Shown here: positions 38,301-46,403 of the stretch, piece by piece
How positions within the stretch are numbered: the first letter of the stretch is position 1
Layout: each line of letters opens with the position of its first letter
Assembly (NCBI GenBank): GCA_001870995.2
Contig: MLAV02000001.1
Location: 744,001-808,000, forward strand
Origin: Chitinophaga sp. CB10
GTDB lineage: Bacteria; Bacteroidota; Bacteroidia; Chitinophagales; Chitinophagaceae
DNA: 64,000 nucleotides
Reading direction: 5' to 3'
Made by a program: the position numbers and the translations under genes
The notes under the pieces: model-generated
The model's database searches: none
Seen by the model: the letters and a program-made list of their open reading frames with translations, nothing else
What the model was told of the DNA's origin: nothing

Positions 38301-38666
38301 CAATACCTGCTCAAACTCAGCCAGCACCCCAGCGCCGCCATGCAGCTGTTTGCCACCAACTACCTGCAAACCTATGCGGCCGGGCAGCTGGAATACATCC
38401 GCCTGCTGGAACACTATTTCCGTTCCGTACTTACCCGGGTAAACAAAGCCAGGGTGGCGAAGGAGCGGGTGTTCAACTTCCTGGAAACGGAAGCGCTTAA
38501 ATCCGAAGCTGCGGCCGCTTTCATCGGAGGTATTATAACGGACATCTCCGCTACGGTAGCCATTGGCGACAAAGCCAGATGTATCAGTATCATGCGTAAC
38601 ATCAGTCAGCACTACAAGCTGGAGCTGCCAATCCAATTTGTTGAACCGGCAGTGCGACTGCAATAA
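35355..38666 (+). CDS. WGR-domain protein with HEAT/ARM-type repeats (retron accessory protein)
   Basis: A 1103-residue cytoplasmic protein. Residues 1-80 form a WGR domain, with NFRYGKRG (35-42) at the WGR position; this fold binds nucleic acid in PARPs and MolR-like proteins. The rest is almost entirely helical with repeated hydrophobic/charged helix pairs typical of HEAT/ARM repeats, especially from about 580 to 1100 (for example NPYEEVRQFVVKAY and SPYKGIRRQMATLVARLI). A less ordered, proline-rich linker lies near 455-515. No enzymatic motif is visible. It lies 15 bases before the SWIM gene in the same operon, followed by the ncRNA and RT, matching the ARM protein of type XIII retrons. Confidence 0.82.
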   Translation: MKFVRNVKLFFREGNSDKTYEIDLCEVGPDQYIVNFRYGKRGANLKEGTKTTTPVPLAAANSIFDALEKEKRSKGYIGEQESASKEQLTDDASAAIIDGISNPRHKAILKRLQHRPAGKHAWKMSRVIWRAGELRIGESAPFIIKQGDKKDVLHRYSVIWTLSRTGDPAAIPVLKAYMDNSAYPLNIRMLAANGLLMLLPEEEKPAFLQPFLNAMPEPLRAAVLEGKAPEIYRLLEEYIHVQKTTQYPLLEECYLLANAYPALRQAVIVLLTLTPFRPSWFQHIRHIYKQAEMRDDHNIVAALAHRMELEPAMFNMPPKEYEEWRPEVFIPELNAYIKVRSELKKAGSRVAFSHKTRRYFNRRVLRRLKRMGAAGDAEYIRFATALLLQYVEERDGSKPYQKKEYKYINGQFTTLTRQFPENSKGIFLNFITRGNAANLQYLPGKEEWMFRPDDSAAATGTSRATPNPDLLKKENNSLLKKLFSWLNTDKHVAPPPATYQPESAPVAETPTGVPFQHLWNERPEAFIQLLIGGKMDQVHVFAMEQLKAHPRFEELKARITEDMIAALLYNRHHIPSLFGLELARERYNPAAPSSVLLRILAVCPLDAARAQAMEWISANPKGILADNDVLQMLIFNPYEEVRQFVVKAYPPADMPAQQAKVLAGLAIAHLMQIDIKSEVENLIVTDACRILESYCAAEFRQMDVMVSYDLMQRNIVALQAFGVRLLLLKADGDYQFNFDEISTVQLMGLLNSEYGPLRDAAWSVVRKISDGEMLRRPEMILDCLLSPYKGIRRQMATLVARLITVDNRLAEYLVNELVPMLMRTEKSPDSHEDIAALLRTHLAEHFQDIDTATALRLLYANYRPAQEFGILLLDKYIPSETLTMKQIIATGAHELLQVREWCWNFYRNNVDRIRAEKDTAVALLDSKWDDTRRFAIGYFRDTFTEADWTAESLIALADSVRPDIQAFGRELLMRYFKSEDGPQYLLKLSQHPSAAMQLFATNYLQTYAAGQLEYIRLLEHYFRSVLTRVNKARVAKERVFNFLETEALKSEAAAAFIGGIITDISATVAIGDKARCISIMRNISQHYKLELPIQFVEPAVRLQ

Positions 38667-38681
38667 ATCGTTTATCCATTT

Positions 38682-40319
38682 ATGTTATTTAACTACAGGT
38701 ATAGTGGTAACTCCCAGGTGTTTAGCGATGCCGGCAGCGCCGGTATCTCCTTTGCGCCTGATACCCATCGTGAACCCACTTTTTTTGTAGGAAAGCTCAG
38801 TAAGAAAATCGCTTTCCGTGAAGCCATATCCGCGCTGCATGATGTAGTCGTGTCCGACCTCCGCTTTAAACCGAAAGACAAGACGGAGTACAAGGAGTGG
38901 GCCGCGCAGCAGGAAGCTATCTGGCTGGCTGAATTCATGCAGGGCTACGACGCCCGGGCTGCGGATGAAAAAATTGAAAGTCTGCGTGCAGAACTCCGCA
39001 AAGTATGGGAAGAGAAGGAGAAGGCCCTGGGCCCTTTCAACAAAGCCAAACGCGCTTACTTTGATTATCTCTATGAAAAGGACAAGGACGCCTGGTTTGT
39101 GCTCGACCCGGTGATCAGCGTGCATCCGGATGAAATCTTCTTTGAGTGTTTCAGCCAGGACGAATCGACCTACGGTGAGCTGAGCGCCAGTTACAATGTT
39201 TTTAAGGAAGTGAACGAGTTTGAATGCGGTACGACCAATATCGATTATTCGGCTGCGTTATACAATGAGTTCCAGAAAATCAGGGACTATAAGGAAACCG
39301 ATTTCCGGGTAGACCCGGGAGGTTTCCAGGTGCAGACGTCGCAGGAGGAGCTGTACCATGAGGTGAAGATCGACCTGCCGGACAGCTGGGTACGTGGTTT
39401 CCTGCAGGTAAGTTCCGCGATGACTTTGCCTGCTGCTACGTTCGACCTGCATCCGATGGATGTGTACAATTTCTGCAGCTGGCTGAGGAGGTTCCGGGAA
39501 ACGAAGGGGCCGCGGTCCATCCGTTTTATCCTCGAGCCGGGAAAGCCGGTGCGCGCGGTGTTTGAGCCATGGAACCGGGAAATCGTATGTGCGAGATCGT
39601 TATATACGGGACCGCAGGCGCGCGAGATCCGCATCTGGGGGCGCAGGCGCATCCTCATCCTGGAGCGGCTGATCCCTATTGCACGTAAGTTCACCTTACA
39701 CCTGACGGGCAGCGGATTGCCTTCCTTTTTTATTGCGGACCTGGGGGATATGCAGTTTACCCTTGGCCTCTCCGGCTGGACGGCCAACGACTGGTCCCGC
39801 GCAGGGCAGTTTGACCTGATGGCGCCGCGGGCGGAAGTATCCGAGCAGGATAAGTTCAGGGTGTACAATGCCCTGAAAGCCGTATGGTTTAGTTCCGGTG
39901 CTGACCTGGTGAAGGCGACAGGGCTGAGCAGCGCCACGGTGCTGGGCGCACTGGGCTTGTTTACCCAGGCAGGGAAAGTGATATACGACCTGCATGCCGG
40001 CGTGTACCGCCTGCGTGAACTGAGCCGGGAGCCTTTGCCGATGCACCTGCTGCGCTTCAGCAGTCCGGAAGAGGCAGATGCGGAAGTGCTGGTCAGCCAG
40101 GGCAAAGTGGCCTATACAGCCGATGCGATTACCGGCATGGGCATACAGCTGAAAGGTACGGTTACCGTGCAGCGTGTGTACCATCCCGTTATGATCATTG
40201 ATGCGGATGAAAGAATGACCAATGCGCAATGCGATTGTGATTTCTACCATCAGAACAAACTGTATAAAGGTCCGTGCAAACACTTGTTAGCACTGAGAAA
40301 AGCATATGCTGCAAAATAA
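38682..40319 (+). CDS. Winged-helix/SWIM zinc-finger protein (retron WHSWIM component)
   Basis: A 545-residue protein. The C-terminus has a canonical SWIM zinc finger CxC-x12-CxH: C517, C519, C532, H534. Residues about 388-448 look like a winged helix (YNALKAVWFSSGADLVKATGLSSATVLGALGLF, then a short beta wing VIYDLHAGVYRL). The N-terminal 380 residues are of mixed alpha/beta character with a charged helix at 95-125 and no known catalytic motif. SWIM and winged-helix parts both point to nucleic-acid or partner binding. It is the second gene of the operon and the likely WHSWIM component of the retron. Confidence 0.85.
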   Translation: MLFNYRYSGNSQVFSDAGSAGISFAPDTHREPTFFVGKLSKKIAFREAISALHDVVVSDLRFKPKDKTEYKEWAAQQEAIWLAEFMQGYDARAADEKIESLRAELRKVWEEKEKALGPFNKAKRAYFDYLYEKDKDAWFVLDPVISVHPDEIFFECFSQDESTYGELSASYNVFKEVNEFECGTTNIDYSAALYNEFQKIRDYKETDFRVDPGGFQVQTSQEELYHEVKIDLPDSWVRGFLQVSSAMTLPAATFDLHPMDVYNFCSWLRRFRETKGPRSIRFILEPGKPVRAVFEPWNREIVCARSLYTGPQAREIRIWGRRRILILERLIPIARKFTLHLTGSGLPSFFIADLGDMQFTLGLSGWTANDWSRAGQFDLMAPRAEVSEQDKFRVYNALKAVWFSSGADLVKATGLSSATVLGALGLFTQAGKVIYDLHAGVYRLRELSREPLPMHLLRFSSPEEADAEVLVSQGKVAYTADAITGMGIQLKGTVTVQRVYHPVMIIDADERMTNAQCDCDFYHQNKLYKGPCKHLLALRKAYAAK

Positions 40320-40387
40320 TTTCTGCGAAAAATTTTTGAGAACAGGAATTATTATATAACTTGCCGGCACAATAGAATACAAAGATC

Positions 40388-40401
40388 TTTATAAAGAGGA
40401 A
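40388..40401 (+). repeat. Retron a1 repeat
   Basis: TTTATAAAGAGGAA, the exact reverse complement of 40612-40625. In retrons, a1 pairs with a2 to bring the priming G next to the reverse-transcription start. Confidence 0.78.
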
Positions 40402-40495
40402 TTGATTGCACTTGCGCTCCTTCATGGAGATGAATGATGTTTCGTCATTCAGGTATTTTGACTATACATGCTTCACTAAATGCAATCTTTACTTT

Positions 40496-40569
40496 GGGAG
40501 GGGCCTACTATATCAATATTTACGGTATAAGCCCCTGGGGCTTAAATATCGATATAGTAGGCCCCTCCC
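40496..40569 (+). repeat. Long inverted repeat, predicted msd stem
   Basis: Nineteen perfectly complementary bases (40496-40514 with 40551-40569), one A-C mismatch, seven more pairs (40516-40522 with 40543-40549), a six-base bulge on one side, and an inner AGCCCC/GGGGCT stem (40530-40535 with 40537-40542) whose last pairs must open to form a loop. This is the expected hairpin of the reverse-transcribed part. Confidence 0.85.
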
Positions 40570-40611
40570 TGGAGTTGATTGATTTAGTCAATGGTTTGCA
40601 CGAAGCGCCCT

Positions 40612-40625
40612 TTCCTCTTTATAAA
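40612..40625 (+). repeat. Retron a2 repeat
   Basis: TTCCTCTTTATAAA, the exact reverse complement of a1 at 40388-40401. Reverse transcription would start just upstream of it and copy toward the msd hairpin. Confidence 0.78.
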
Positions 40626-40684
40626 CTTCTTTCCTCTCTCTCCCCGGTAGCTATATACAGCAATTTTTAATGGTACTTTAATGA

Positions 40685-42250
40685 ATGATTATGCCGGAAG
40701 GTTTAACCCGTCAACAGCTGTACGATAGAATTCGCGAAACATCCAAAGAAGAATACATACTGGAAGAAATGGTACGTCTTGGCTTTTGGTCAAGAGATAC
40801 CGACAGGCCTTCCATCCCCGAAGCGCTGATCAAACAGGAAGGAGAGCTGAACCGCCAGCTGAACCAACTGTTGGCAGAGCGCACCAAATACCGGGATAAG
40901 AAGCGCGTGCTCGTGGAAATGCGCAAGCAGCGCATGGCCGCGGCAAAAGCCAAACGCGCCGAAACGAAAAAGCGCAACGAACAGAAACGCATAGCGCGCG
41001 CGGCTGCCTGGGCGGAAAAGAAGCAACAGGATATTATTTACCTGGGGGAAAATGTTTCCGCAGGATTGAATAAAAACCAGTCGGACGAAGCGCAGCTCAA
41101 AAAATATAACTTACCGGTATGGCACAACGCTACCGACCTGGCAGCCGCCATGCAACTGCCTTTGGGCAAATTGCGCTTCCTGGCTTTTAACCGCAGCGTA
41201 GCGCACCAAACGCATTACCAGCGTTTTGCCATCCCGAAAAAATCAGGCGGGGTACGCGTGATTTCCGCGCCTATGCCGCAGCTCAAGGCAGCGCAGCACT
41301 GGATACTGGAAAACGTGTTGTACAAAGTGGCAAGCAGCACGGCCGCCAATGGTTTTGTGCCGGGGAGATCGATTGTTACAAACGCGATCCCGCATGTAGG
41401 GAAGGATATTGTGGTCAATATTGACCTGAAGGATTTTTTCCCTTCCATTGCCTATAACCGCGTCAAAGGATTGTTCTGCAAGCTGGGTTACAGCGAGCAG
41501 GTAGCCACCATCCTGGGCCTCATTTGTACGGAGCCGGAAGTGGATGAAGTAGTGCTGGACGGCCGTAAATACTATGTCGCCAAAACGGCGCGGGTACTGC
41601 CGCAGGGCGCGCCCACCAGTCCCGCTATCACCAACCTGATCTGCTACAAGATGGACCGCCGCTTTGAAGGATTGTCCGCCAAATACGGTTACGCCTATAC
41701 GCGCTATGCGGATGATATGACTTTTTCCGCCAGGGGCGAGGCTGCCGCTAAAGTGGGGCAGCTGCTCTGGGCCGTTAAAAAGGTAGTGGCGGAAGAAGGC
41801 TTTGTATTGCATCCGGATAAGCTGAAAGTAATGCGCAAGGGGGACCGGCATGAAGTAACCGGCATTGTGGTGAACCAGAAGCTGGGCATCGACCGGACTA
41901 CGCTCCGTAAATTCAGGGCGCTGTTGCACCAGGTGGAGCTCACCGGCCTTAGTGGCAAAACCTGGGGTAAGGGTAATATTGTGGCGAGTATGGAAGGGTA
42001 TGCGAACTTTGTGATGATGGTGAAGCCGGAGCAGGGCAGGGCGCTGAAAGCGAAGCTGGCGGCGATTTTGAGCCGGGCGGATATTAAGGCGGAAGCGCAG
42101 GCGATGTGGAAGAATGAGGAGCAGGCGGGGATGGGGGTGGTGCAGGCGGGGGCGCAAGCGGCATCGCAAGCGTCGCAGGCGGCACAGGCATCGCAGGCGG
42201 CGCCTCAGGGGAAGAAGGATAATGAAGATCCGTGGTGGAGAGTGGTGTGA
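40685..42250 (+). CDS. Retron reverse transcriptase
   Basis: A 521-residue reverse transcriptase. Retron marks are present: NAIPH (233-237, NAxxH), motif A D247 in NIDLKDFFPSI, QGAPTSP (307-313), YADD (341-344) and VTG (391-393). Catalytic aspartates are intact. Two features are unusual against the roughly 320-residue compact retron RTs: an N-terminal extension of about 150 residues with a highly charged helix (about 46-115), and a C-terminal low-complexity tail rich in Gln, Ala and Ser (about 487-507) before a DPWW end. It should make msDNA from the RNA encoded just upstream. An in-frame ATG two codons later (40691) is an alternative start. Confidence 0.93.
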   Translation: MIMPEGLTRQQLYDRIRETSKEEYILEEMVRLGFWSRDTDRPSIPEALIKQEGELNRQLNQLLAERTKYRDKKRVLVEMRKQRMAAAKAKRAETKKRNEQKRIARAAAWAEKKQQDIIYLGENVSAGLNKNQSDEAQLKKYNLPVWHNATDLAAAMQLPLGKLRFLAFNRSVAHQTHYQRFAIPKKSGGVRVISAPMPQLKAAQHWILENVLYKVASSTAANGFVPGRSIVTNAIPHVGKDIVVNIDLKDFFPSIAYNRVKGLFCKLGYSEQVATILGLICTEPEVDEVVLDGRKYYVAKTARVLPQGAPTSPAITNLICYKMDRRFEGLSAKYGYAYTRYADDMTFSARGEAAAKVGQLLWAVKKVVAEEGFVLHPDKLKVMRKGDRHEVTGIVVNQKLGIDRTTLRKFRALLHQVELTGLSGKTWGKGNIVASMEGYANFVMMVKPEQGRALKAKLAAILSRADIKAEAQAMWKNEEQAGMGVVQAGAQAASQASQAAQASQAAPQGKKDNEDPWWRVV

Positions 42251-42263
42251 TGGATACCTTAAT

Positions 42264-42299
42264 AAAAAAACGAGGCGCCAACCGGCGCCTCGTTTTTTT
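42264..42299. terminator. Bidirectional terminator between the RT and TonB-receptor genes
   Basis: A 9-bp perfect stem (42271-42279 with 42284-42292) with loop AACC, seven T residues after it and seven A residues before it, so it can work in both directions. It ends both the retron operon and the convergent receptor gene. Confidence 0.93.
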
Positions 42300-42324
42300 A
42301 TTGAAACAGTCTTTATTTAAAATC

Positions 42325-45210
42325 TTAGAGGTTATACCCCAGGGATACATACCATTGTGAACCAACGGTTGGGTTACCCCATGATTGTACATATTTTTTA
42401 TTCAGGATATTCGCGCCGCCCAGCTTGATGGTAGTCTTAGCTTTCGGGAACAGCTTGGTCACCTGTGCATCCAGCGTGCCATAGGCCGGGATGATGCCCT
42501 GGTTGGACACGTTTACGGTGTTGCTCGCGAAGGTGGACTGCCATACGAATTCGTCCTGCCATCTCCAGGTAACGTTAAATCCAAAATAGCTTTTCGCAAT
42601 GTTCCTGTTACCGAAGTTCAGGTTGTAGCGCACTTTAGGCGTGTTGTACATCGGGAGGAAGCTGCCCAGTTTATCTGCGTCCAGGAGTTCGTTGTAGCTC
42701 ACGTTACCGCCGAGGGTGAAGCTTGCAGGCAGGGAGTAATCCAGGCCCAGCGCCCATCCCCAGGATTTGATATCCTTATCCAGGCTTACCGGAACGGAGA
42801 AGATATTCTGCGTGGTGGCAGAGGTAGGTTGCACAAGGATTTGCGGACCGTTGAAGTGTTTGAAATTATTCGTGTACACGTATGCGTCGATCATGAGTTT
42901 CTGATCCACGAGGCCCTTATAACCAATTTCCCATGCGCGGATTTTTTCAGGCTCGAAATCGCGGAACACGTATTGTTCAGGTTTGCCTGCCTGTACGGAT
43001 TCCAGCGTATATACCGGGCCTTTGTTCAGGCCATAACGCTCACGCAGGAACGGTAAACCGCCGATGAGGTGCGCCTGTGGCGTTTGCAGGTCGATATACT
43101 GATCCTGGTTGGTAGGGATGCGGAAACCGGTTTGGTAGGATGCCCTGATGTTGTGGTTTTGCAGGAAGGTATATACAGCGGATAAACGCGGGCTGAACTG
43201 GCCTTTGAAGTTCTCGTTCTTATCGTAACGGAGGGAGCCTGTGAGCTTGATATGCTCCTTTAGCAGGTTTTTCATGACCTGTACATAGCCGCCGTATTCA
43301 TTGATGTTGAACTCATCGCCATTGTCTTTCACGGCGAAGAGGGTTTTTTCCGAATTGAGCGTATATACGCGGTAGTTACCACCGATGAGGATTTCTGCAA
43401 AGTGCACGAGTTCCTTGAAGTTATACATAAACTCCGCCTGGTAAAGGTTGGTTTTATCCATGAATTTAGCGCCTACGCCGGTAGCGTCGCCAGGGATTGG
43501 TTTGCTTTTCACTTTTTCAGCGGCGGCGTTGAATTCAGGGGAGCCTGGGAGGAAGCGGCCATTGTCCGCCACCGTGCGGGCGTTGGTGTTAAAGGTGCCC
43601 CTGTTGGCGTTTACGGCGTTCTGGCCGGCAGCGAGGGCCTGTGCAGGCGTAGCGCCGGTTCGCAGCGCCTGGCCGTAAGCCTGCGCAAAGGCGCCTACGG
43701 ATTGGGTGGCGTAGGTGCCGAAGTATTGCGTAAACCAGTCGCGGCTGGACTTCCAGGCTTCGTTGATGCCGGAAGCCAGGGTACCCACCGCATAGCTGTC
43801 GCCCGATCTTTCCTGGGTAGTATATAATCTCACATAGAAGTTCGTACCACGGAGCTCTGCTTTATATTGACCCATGCGGAAGTTCTTGATGGAGTAGCGG
43901 TCCGCCCCGGTGTACACCGTAGTACCGGTACCGTAGCTACCCTGGATCAGGGCTTCCAGGTTTTCATGGATTTTATAGTGCAGGGCGCCATTGATCTTCA
44001 TGTTTTTGGTATTGTAATCCGCCACATCTTTTTCCGCATAACCGGTACGGCTAACGTAGCTGTTGGCGGCTGCCGGCAGGGCGGAAGCGAGTATCTGCTG
44101 GGGGGTAACGGTATTGCCTAACTGGGCGGCTACCGCTGCCAGGGTGGTATTCAGCTGGCTGCCGGGGGTATTGGCCTGGGCGGTCAGCGCGGCGGTCATG
44201 TTCTGGTTGATTTCATCGCCGTAGATGTTGACGCCGTTGTACGCTTCGTTATTGGCGCGTGTGCCGTCTGCGAGGGTATGACCGTTGAGCAGGCTCTGGT
44301 CGCGGGTATCGTGTGCCTGCCAGTCGTCCGCTTTGATGTAACCGAAGTTGACTTTGAAAGCGAACTTATTGTTGAAGGCTTTGGCGTAGCGCACGGCCAC
44401 GTCGTAATAGCCGGTAGTGCCGGAGGTGCGGCCGCTTTCGTTGAGGATACCGGTTTTCACGTTGGCGCTGAGGCCCTGGTACTGGAATGGGTTCTTACTG
44501 TTGAGCAGTACGATACCATTGAGCGCGTTGGGGCCGTAGAGCGCGGAGGCCGCGCCGGGGATCAGCTCCACGTTGTCCATGTCCAGTTCTGAAATACCGA
44601 CGATGTTACCTACGGAGAAGTTGAGGCCGGGGGCCTGGTTATCCATACCATCGGTGAGCTGCAGCACGCGGGTATTACCGTTGGCGTTGAAGCCGCGGGT
44701 ATTGACAGATTTAAAGGTCAGGGACTGGGTGCTCATTTCCACCCCTTTCAGGTTAGCAAGCGCGTCGTAGAAAGTAGGGGCCGGACTGGCTTTGATGGCG
44801 CGGGAATCCAGCTTTTCAATGGATACCGGGGATTTCAGGATGCTTTCCTGTACGCGGCTGGCGGCCACTACTACCTCCAAACCGAGGATTTCGGTGGAAC
44901 TCATCTCCACGGAGATGTTGGCATTGGCGTCATTAACGGTTACTTCCTCTGTTTTATAACCAACATAAGAAAATACAAGGGTTAACGGAAACGCCCGGTT
45001 TGTTCTGACGGTAAACCCACCTGTGTTGGAGCTGATGGCGCCTGTATTTGCGCCTTTGACGGCCACGCTGACACCGGCGAGGGGGTTACCACTTGTTTTG
45101 TCTTTCACGGTACCGGAGAGGGTAGACTGTGCCTGGGCGAAAAGCATACTTGGGAGCAATAACAGCAAGTAAAGCATTCCCCAGATAAATCGGAGATGAT
45201 TGCGCTTCAT
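42325..45210 (-). CDS. TonB-dependent outer-membrane receptor with carboxypeptidase-regulatory domain
   Basis: A 961-residue outer-membrane protein: a signal peptide (about 1-26), a CarboxypepD_reg-like beta-sandwich (LSGTVKDKTSGNPLAGVSVAVKG, about 29-105), a plug domain (about 115-240, with VSIEKLDSRAIKASPAPTFYDALANLKGVEM and GAASALYGPNALNGIVLL), then a 22-strand-type barrel ending in an aromatic YVSLGYNL. It would import a large ligand using TonB. No SusD partner is adjacent, so it is not a typical glycan Sus pair and the ligand is unknown. The next gene upstream is metX, 90 bases away, on the same strand. Confidence 0.93.
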   Translation of the reverse strand: MKRNHLRFIWGMLYLLLLLPSMLFAQAQSTLSGTVKDKTSGNPLAGVSVAVKGANTGAISSNTGGFTVRTNRAFPLTLVFSYVGYKTEEVTVNDANANISVEMSSTEILGLEVVVAASRVQESILKSPVSIEKLDSRAIKASPAPTFYDALANLKGVEMSTQSLTFKSVNTRGFNANGNTRVLQLTDGMDNQAPGLNFSVGNIVGISELDMDNVELIPGAASALYGPNALNGIVLLNSKNPFQYQGLSANVKTGILNESGRTSGTTGYYDVAVRYAKAFNNKFAFKVNFGYIKADDWQAHDTRDQSLLNGHTLADGTRANNEAYNGVNIYGDEINQNMTAALTAQANTPGSQLNTTLAAVAAQLGNTVTPQQILASALPAAANSYVSRTGYAEKDVADYNTKNMKINGALHYKIHENLEALIQGSYGTGTTVYTGADRYSIKNFRMGQYKAELRGTNFYVRLYTTQERSGDSYAVGTLASGINEAWKSSRDWFTQYFGTYATQSVGAFAQAYGQALRTGATPAQALAAGQNAVNANRGTFNTNARTVADNGRFLPGSPEFNAAAEKVKSKPIPGDATGVGAKFMDKTNLYQAEFMYNFKELVHFAEILIGGNYRVYTLNSEKTLFAVKDNGDEFNINEYGGYVQVMKNLLKEHIKLTGSLRYDKNENFKGQFSPRLSAVYTFLQNHNIRASYQTGFRIPTNQDQYIDLQTPQAHLIGGLPFLRERYGLNKGPVYTLESVQAGKPEQYVFRDFEPEKIRAWEIGYKGLVDQKLMIDAYVYTNNFKHFNGPQILVQPTSATTQNIFSVPVSLDKDIKSWGWALGLDYSLPASFTLGGNVSYNELLDADKLGSFLPMYNTPKVRYNLNFGNRNIAKSYFGFNVTWRWQDEFVWQSTFASNTVNVSNQGIIPAYGTLDAQVTKLFPKAKTTIKLGGANILNKKYVQSWGNPTVGSQWYVSLGYNL

Positions 45211-45300
45211 AAACAGTGGAGGTTTTGTTTGATTTCAGTTGATACTTATTAAATATAAGTAAAAAAACCTAATACAAACTCCGCCACTGCAAAATATAAC

Positions 45301-46314
45301 TTAGATCCAGGCCTGCAGTATGTTTCCTATTTTCTCAAACTCAATCAGGAAGCCATCATGACCATAGGAAGAATCTATTTCATGATAAGTTGCGTTAGGA
45401 AGGTATTGCGCCAGCAGTTGTTGTTCTTCCGGAGGGCAGAGGATATCGGAGGTGATGCCGATCAGCAGCACGGGCTGGGCGATATGGGAGAGGGAAGTGG
45501 GTACGTCCTCATGGCGGCCCCGCGCGATGTTGTGGCTGTCCATCGCTTTGGAGAGGAGCCAGTAGGTTTGCGCGTTGAACCGCTTCACCAGTTTATCGCC
45601 CTGGTAAGTGATATAGGAAGAGGCTTTGAAATGATCGGTTTTTTCCTTGTCCGGGTCGGACTGCGTACGTACGAAAGTCTGGTAGTTGCGATAGGTGATC
45701 ATACCTATTGCCCTGGCGGCTTTCAGACCTTTATGGCCGGCGTGCGGGGTATCCTGTTCCCAGGTATGATCCGCTTCAATAGCGAGGCGTTGCGCCGTAT
45801 GAATGGCAATGCCCCAGGCGCTTTCCGCGGCGCCGGTGCAAAGGAGGAAGAGGCGTTTGATCATATCCGGTTCCATCAATGCCCATTCCATGGCCTGGTA
45901 GCCGCCCATGGAGCCGCCCACCAGCAGGCTGATGGAGGGGATGTTGAGATGGCGGCGCAGCAGGATGTGCGCGTTCACCATATCTCGGATGGTGATAGTC
46001 GGGAAGGTCCGGTACCAGGGTTTGCCCGTAAGCGGGTTGAGGGTGGAAGGGCCGGAGCTGCCGTAGCAGGAGCCGAGGATATTGGCGCAGACGATGAAAT
46101 GACGATTGGGATCAATCACCTTGCCTTCGCCCACGAGGCCGGTCCACCAGTCGGTAACATCACTGTTGGCGGTCAAAGCATGGCAGATCCAAACCACATT
46201 ACTGCCATCCGGCAGCATGTTGCCGTACGTGTGATAAGCGATTTGCAATTCGGGTAACGTTTCCCCGGATTCCAGCGGGAATACAGCCTTGCTATGAAAT
46301 ACCTTTGCCGACAA
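45301..46314 (-). CDS. metX: Homoserine O-acetyltransferase (MetX)
   Basis: A 337-residue alpha/beta-hydrolase-fold enzyme that activates homoserine for methionine synthesis. Family signatures include NVVWICHALTANSDVTDWW, NILGSCYGSSGPSTLNPLTGKPW and the nucleophile elbow GGSMGGYQAMEW with S135. D290 and H319 (YGHDGFL) complete the triad. Family members can use acetyl- or succinyl-CoA; sequence alone does not settle this. It is transcribed divergently from osmC-metZ from an own consensus promoter. Confidence 0.93.
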   Translation of the reverse strand: MSAKVFHSKAVFPLESGETLPELQIAYHTYGNMLPDGSNVVWICHALTANSDVTDWWTGLVGEGKVIDPNRHFIVCANILGSCYGSSGPSTLNPLTGKPWYRTFPTITIRDMVNAHILLRRHLNIPSISLLVGGSMGGYQAMEWALMEPDMIKRLFLLCTGAAESAWGIAIHTAQRLAIEADHTWEQDTPHAGHKGLKAARAIGMITYRNYQTFVRTQSDPDKEKTDHFKASSYITYQGDKLVKRFNAQTYWLLSKAMDSHNIARGRHEDVPTSLSHIAQPVLLIGITSDILCPPEEQQLLAQYLPNATYHEIDSSYGHDGFLIEFEKIGNILQAWI

Positions 46315-46330
46315 TGATTTAAAATTTTCG

Positions 46331-46363
46331 CAAAACTAAGGTTTCAAACACTTAAAATGCAAA
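46331..46363 (-). promoter_or_regulatory. Promoter for metX
   Basis: On the minus strand TTTG (46363-46360), 21 bases, then TAGTTTTG (46338-46331), a full match to TAnnTTTG. The metX ATG is 17 bases further. Confidence 0.7.
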
Positions 46364-46403
46364 CAAAATTCAGAATGCCCTGCCAGCGGGCGTTTTAGCA
46401 TGC

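Larger units (their letters stand above)
40388..40625 (+). ncRNA. Predicted retron msr-msd non-coding RNA
   Basis: A 238-base segment bounded by perfect 14-nt inverted repeats (a1 at 40388-40401, a2 at 40612-40625). After a1 come a hairpin CTCC/GGAG (40417-40420 with 40426-40429) and an msr-like hairpin at 40431-40451 with eight Watson-Crick pairs, one G-U and a UUU loop, as is usual in retron msr. A 7-bp pairing (40404-40410 with 40481-40487) may enclose both. Then comes a long msd-like hairpin at 40496-40569. The retron-type RT gene starts 60 bases after a2. The priming G cannot be assigned by eye. No convincing coding frame occupies the segment. Confidence 0.8.

Noticed and set aside
35355..40319. 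The WGR and SWIM genes as a MolR-like pair unrelated to the RT
   Set aside because: Such pairs do exist without RTs, so this is a real alternative. It is less likely here because the operon runs straight into a retron-type ncRNA and RT, with no terminator between, and matches the known ARM/WHSWIM/RT combination.
40434..40670. A 78-codon plus-strand frame covering the segment before the RT gene
   Set aside because: It runs through the inverted repeats and a2 of the predicted msr-msd. Its sequence is set by the hairpin, it has no family features, and the ncRNA explanation accounts for the structure.
42325..45210. SusC of a polysaccharide-utilisation locus
   Set aside because: There is no SusD gene next to it and no glycoside hydrolase genes nearby; it fits a general TonB-dependent receptor.
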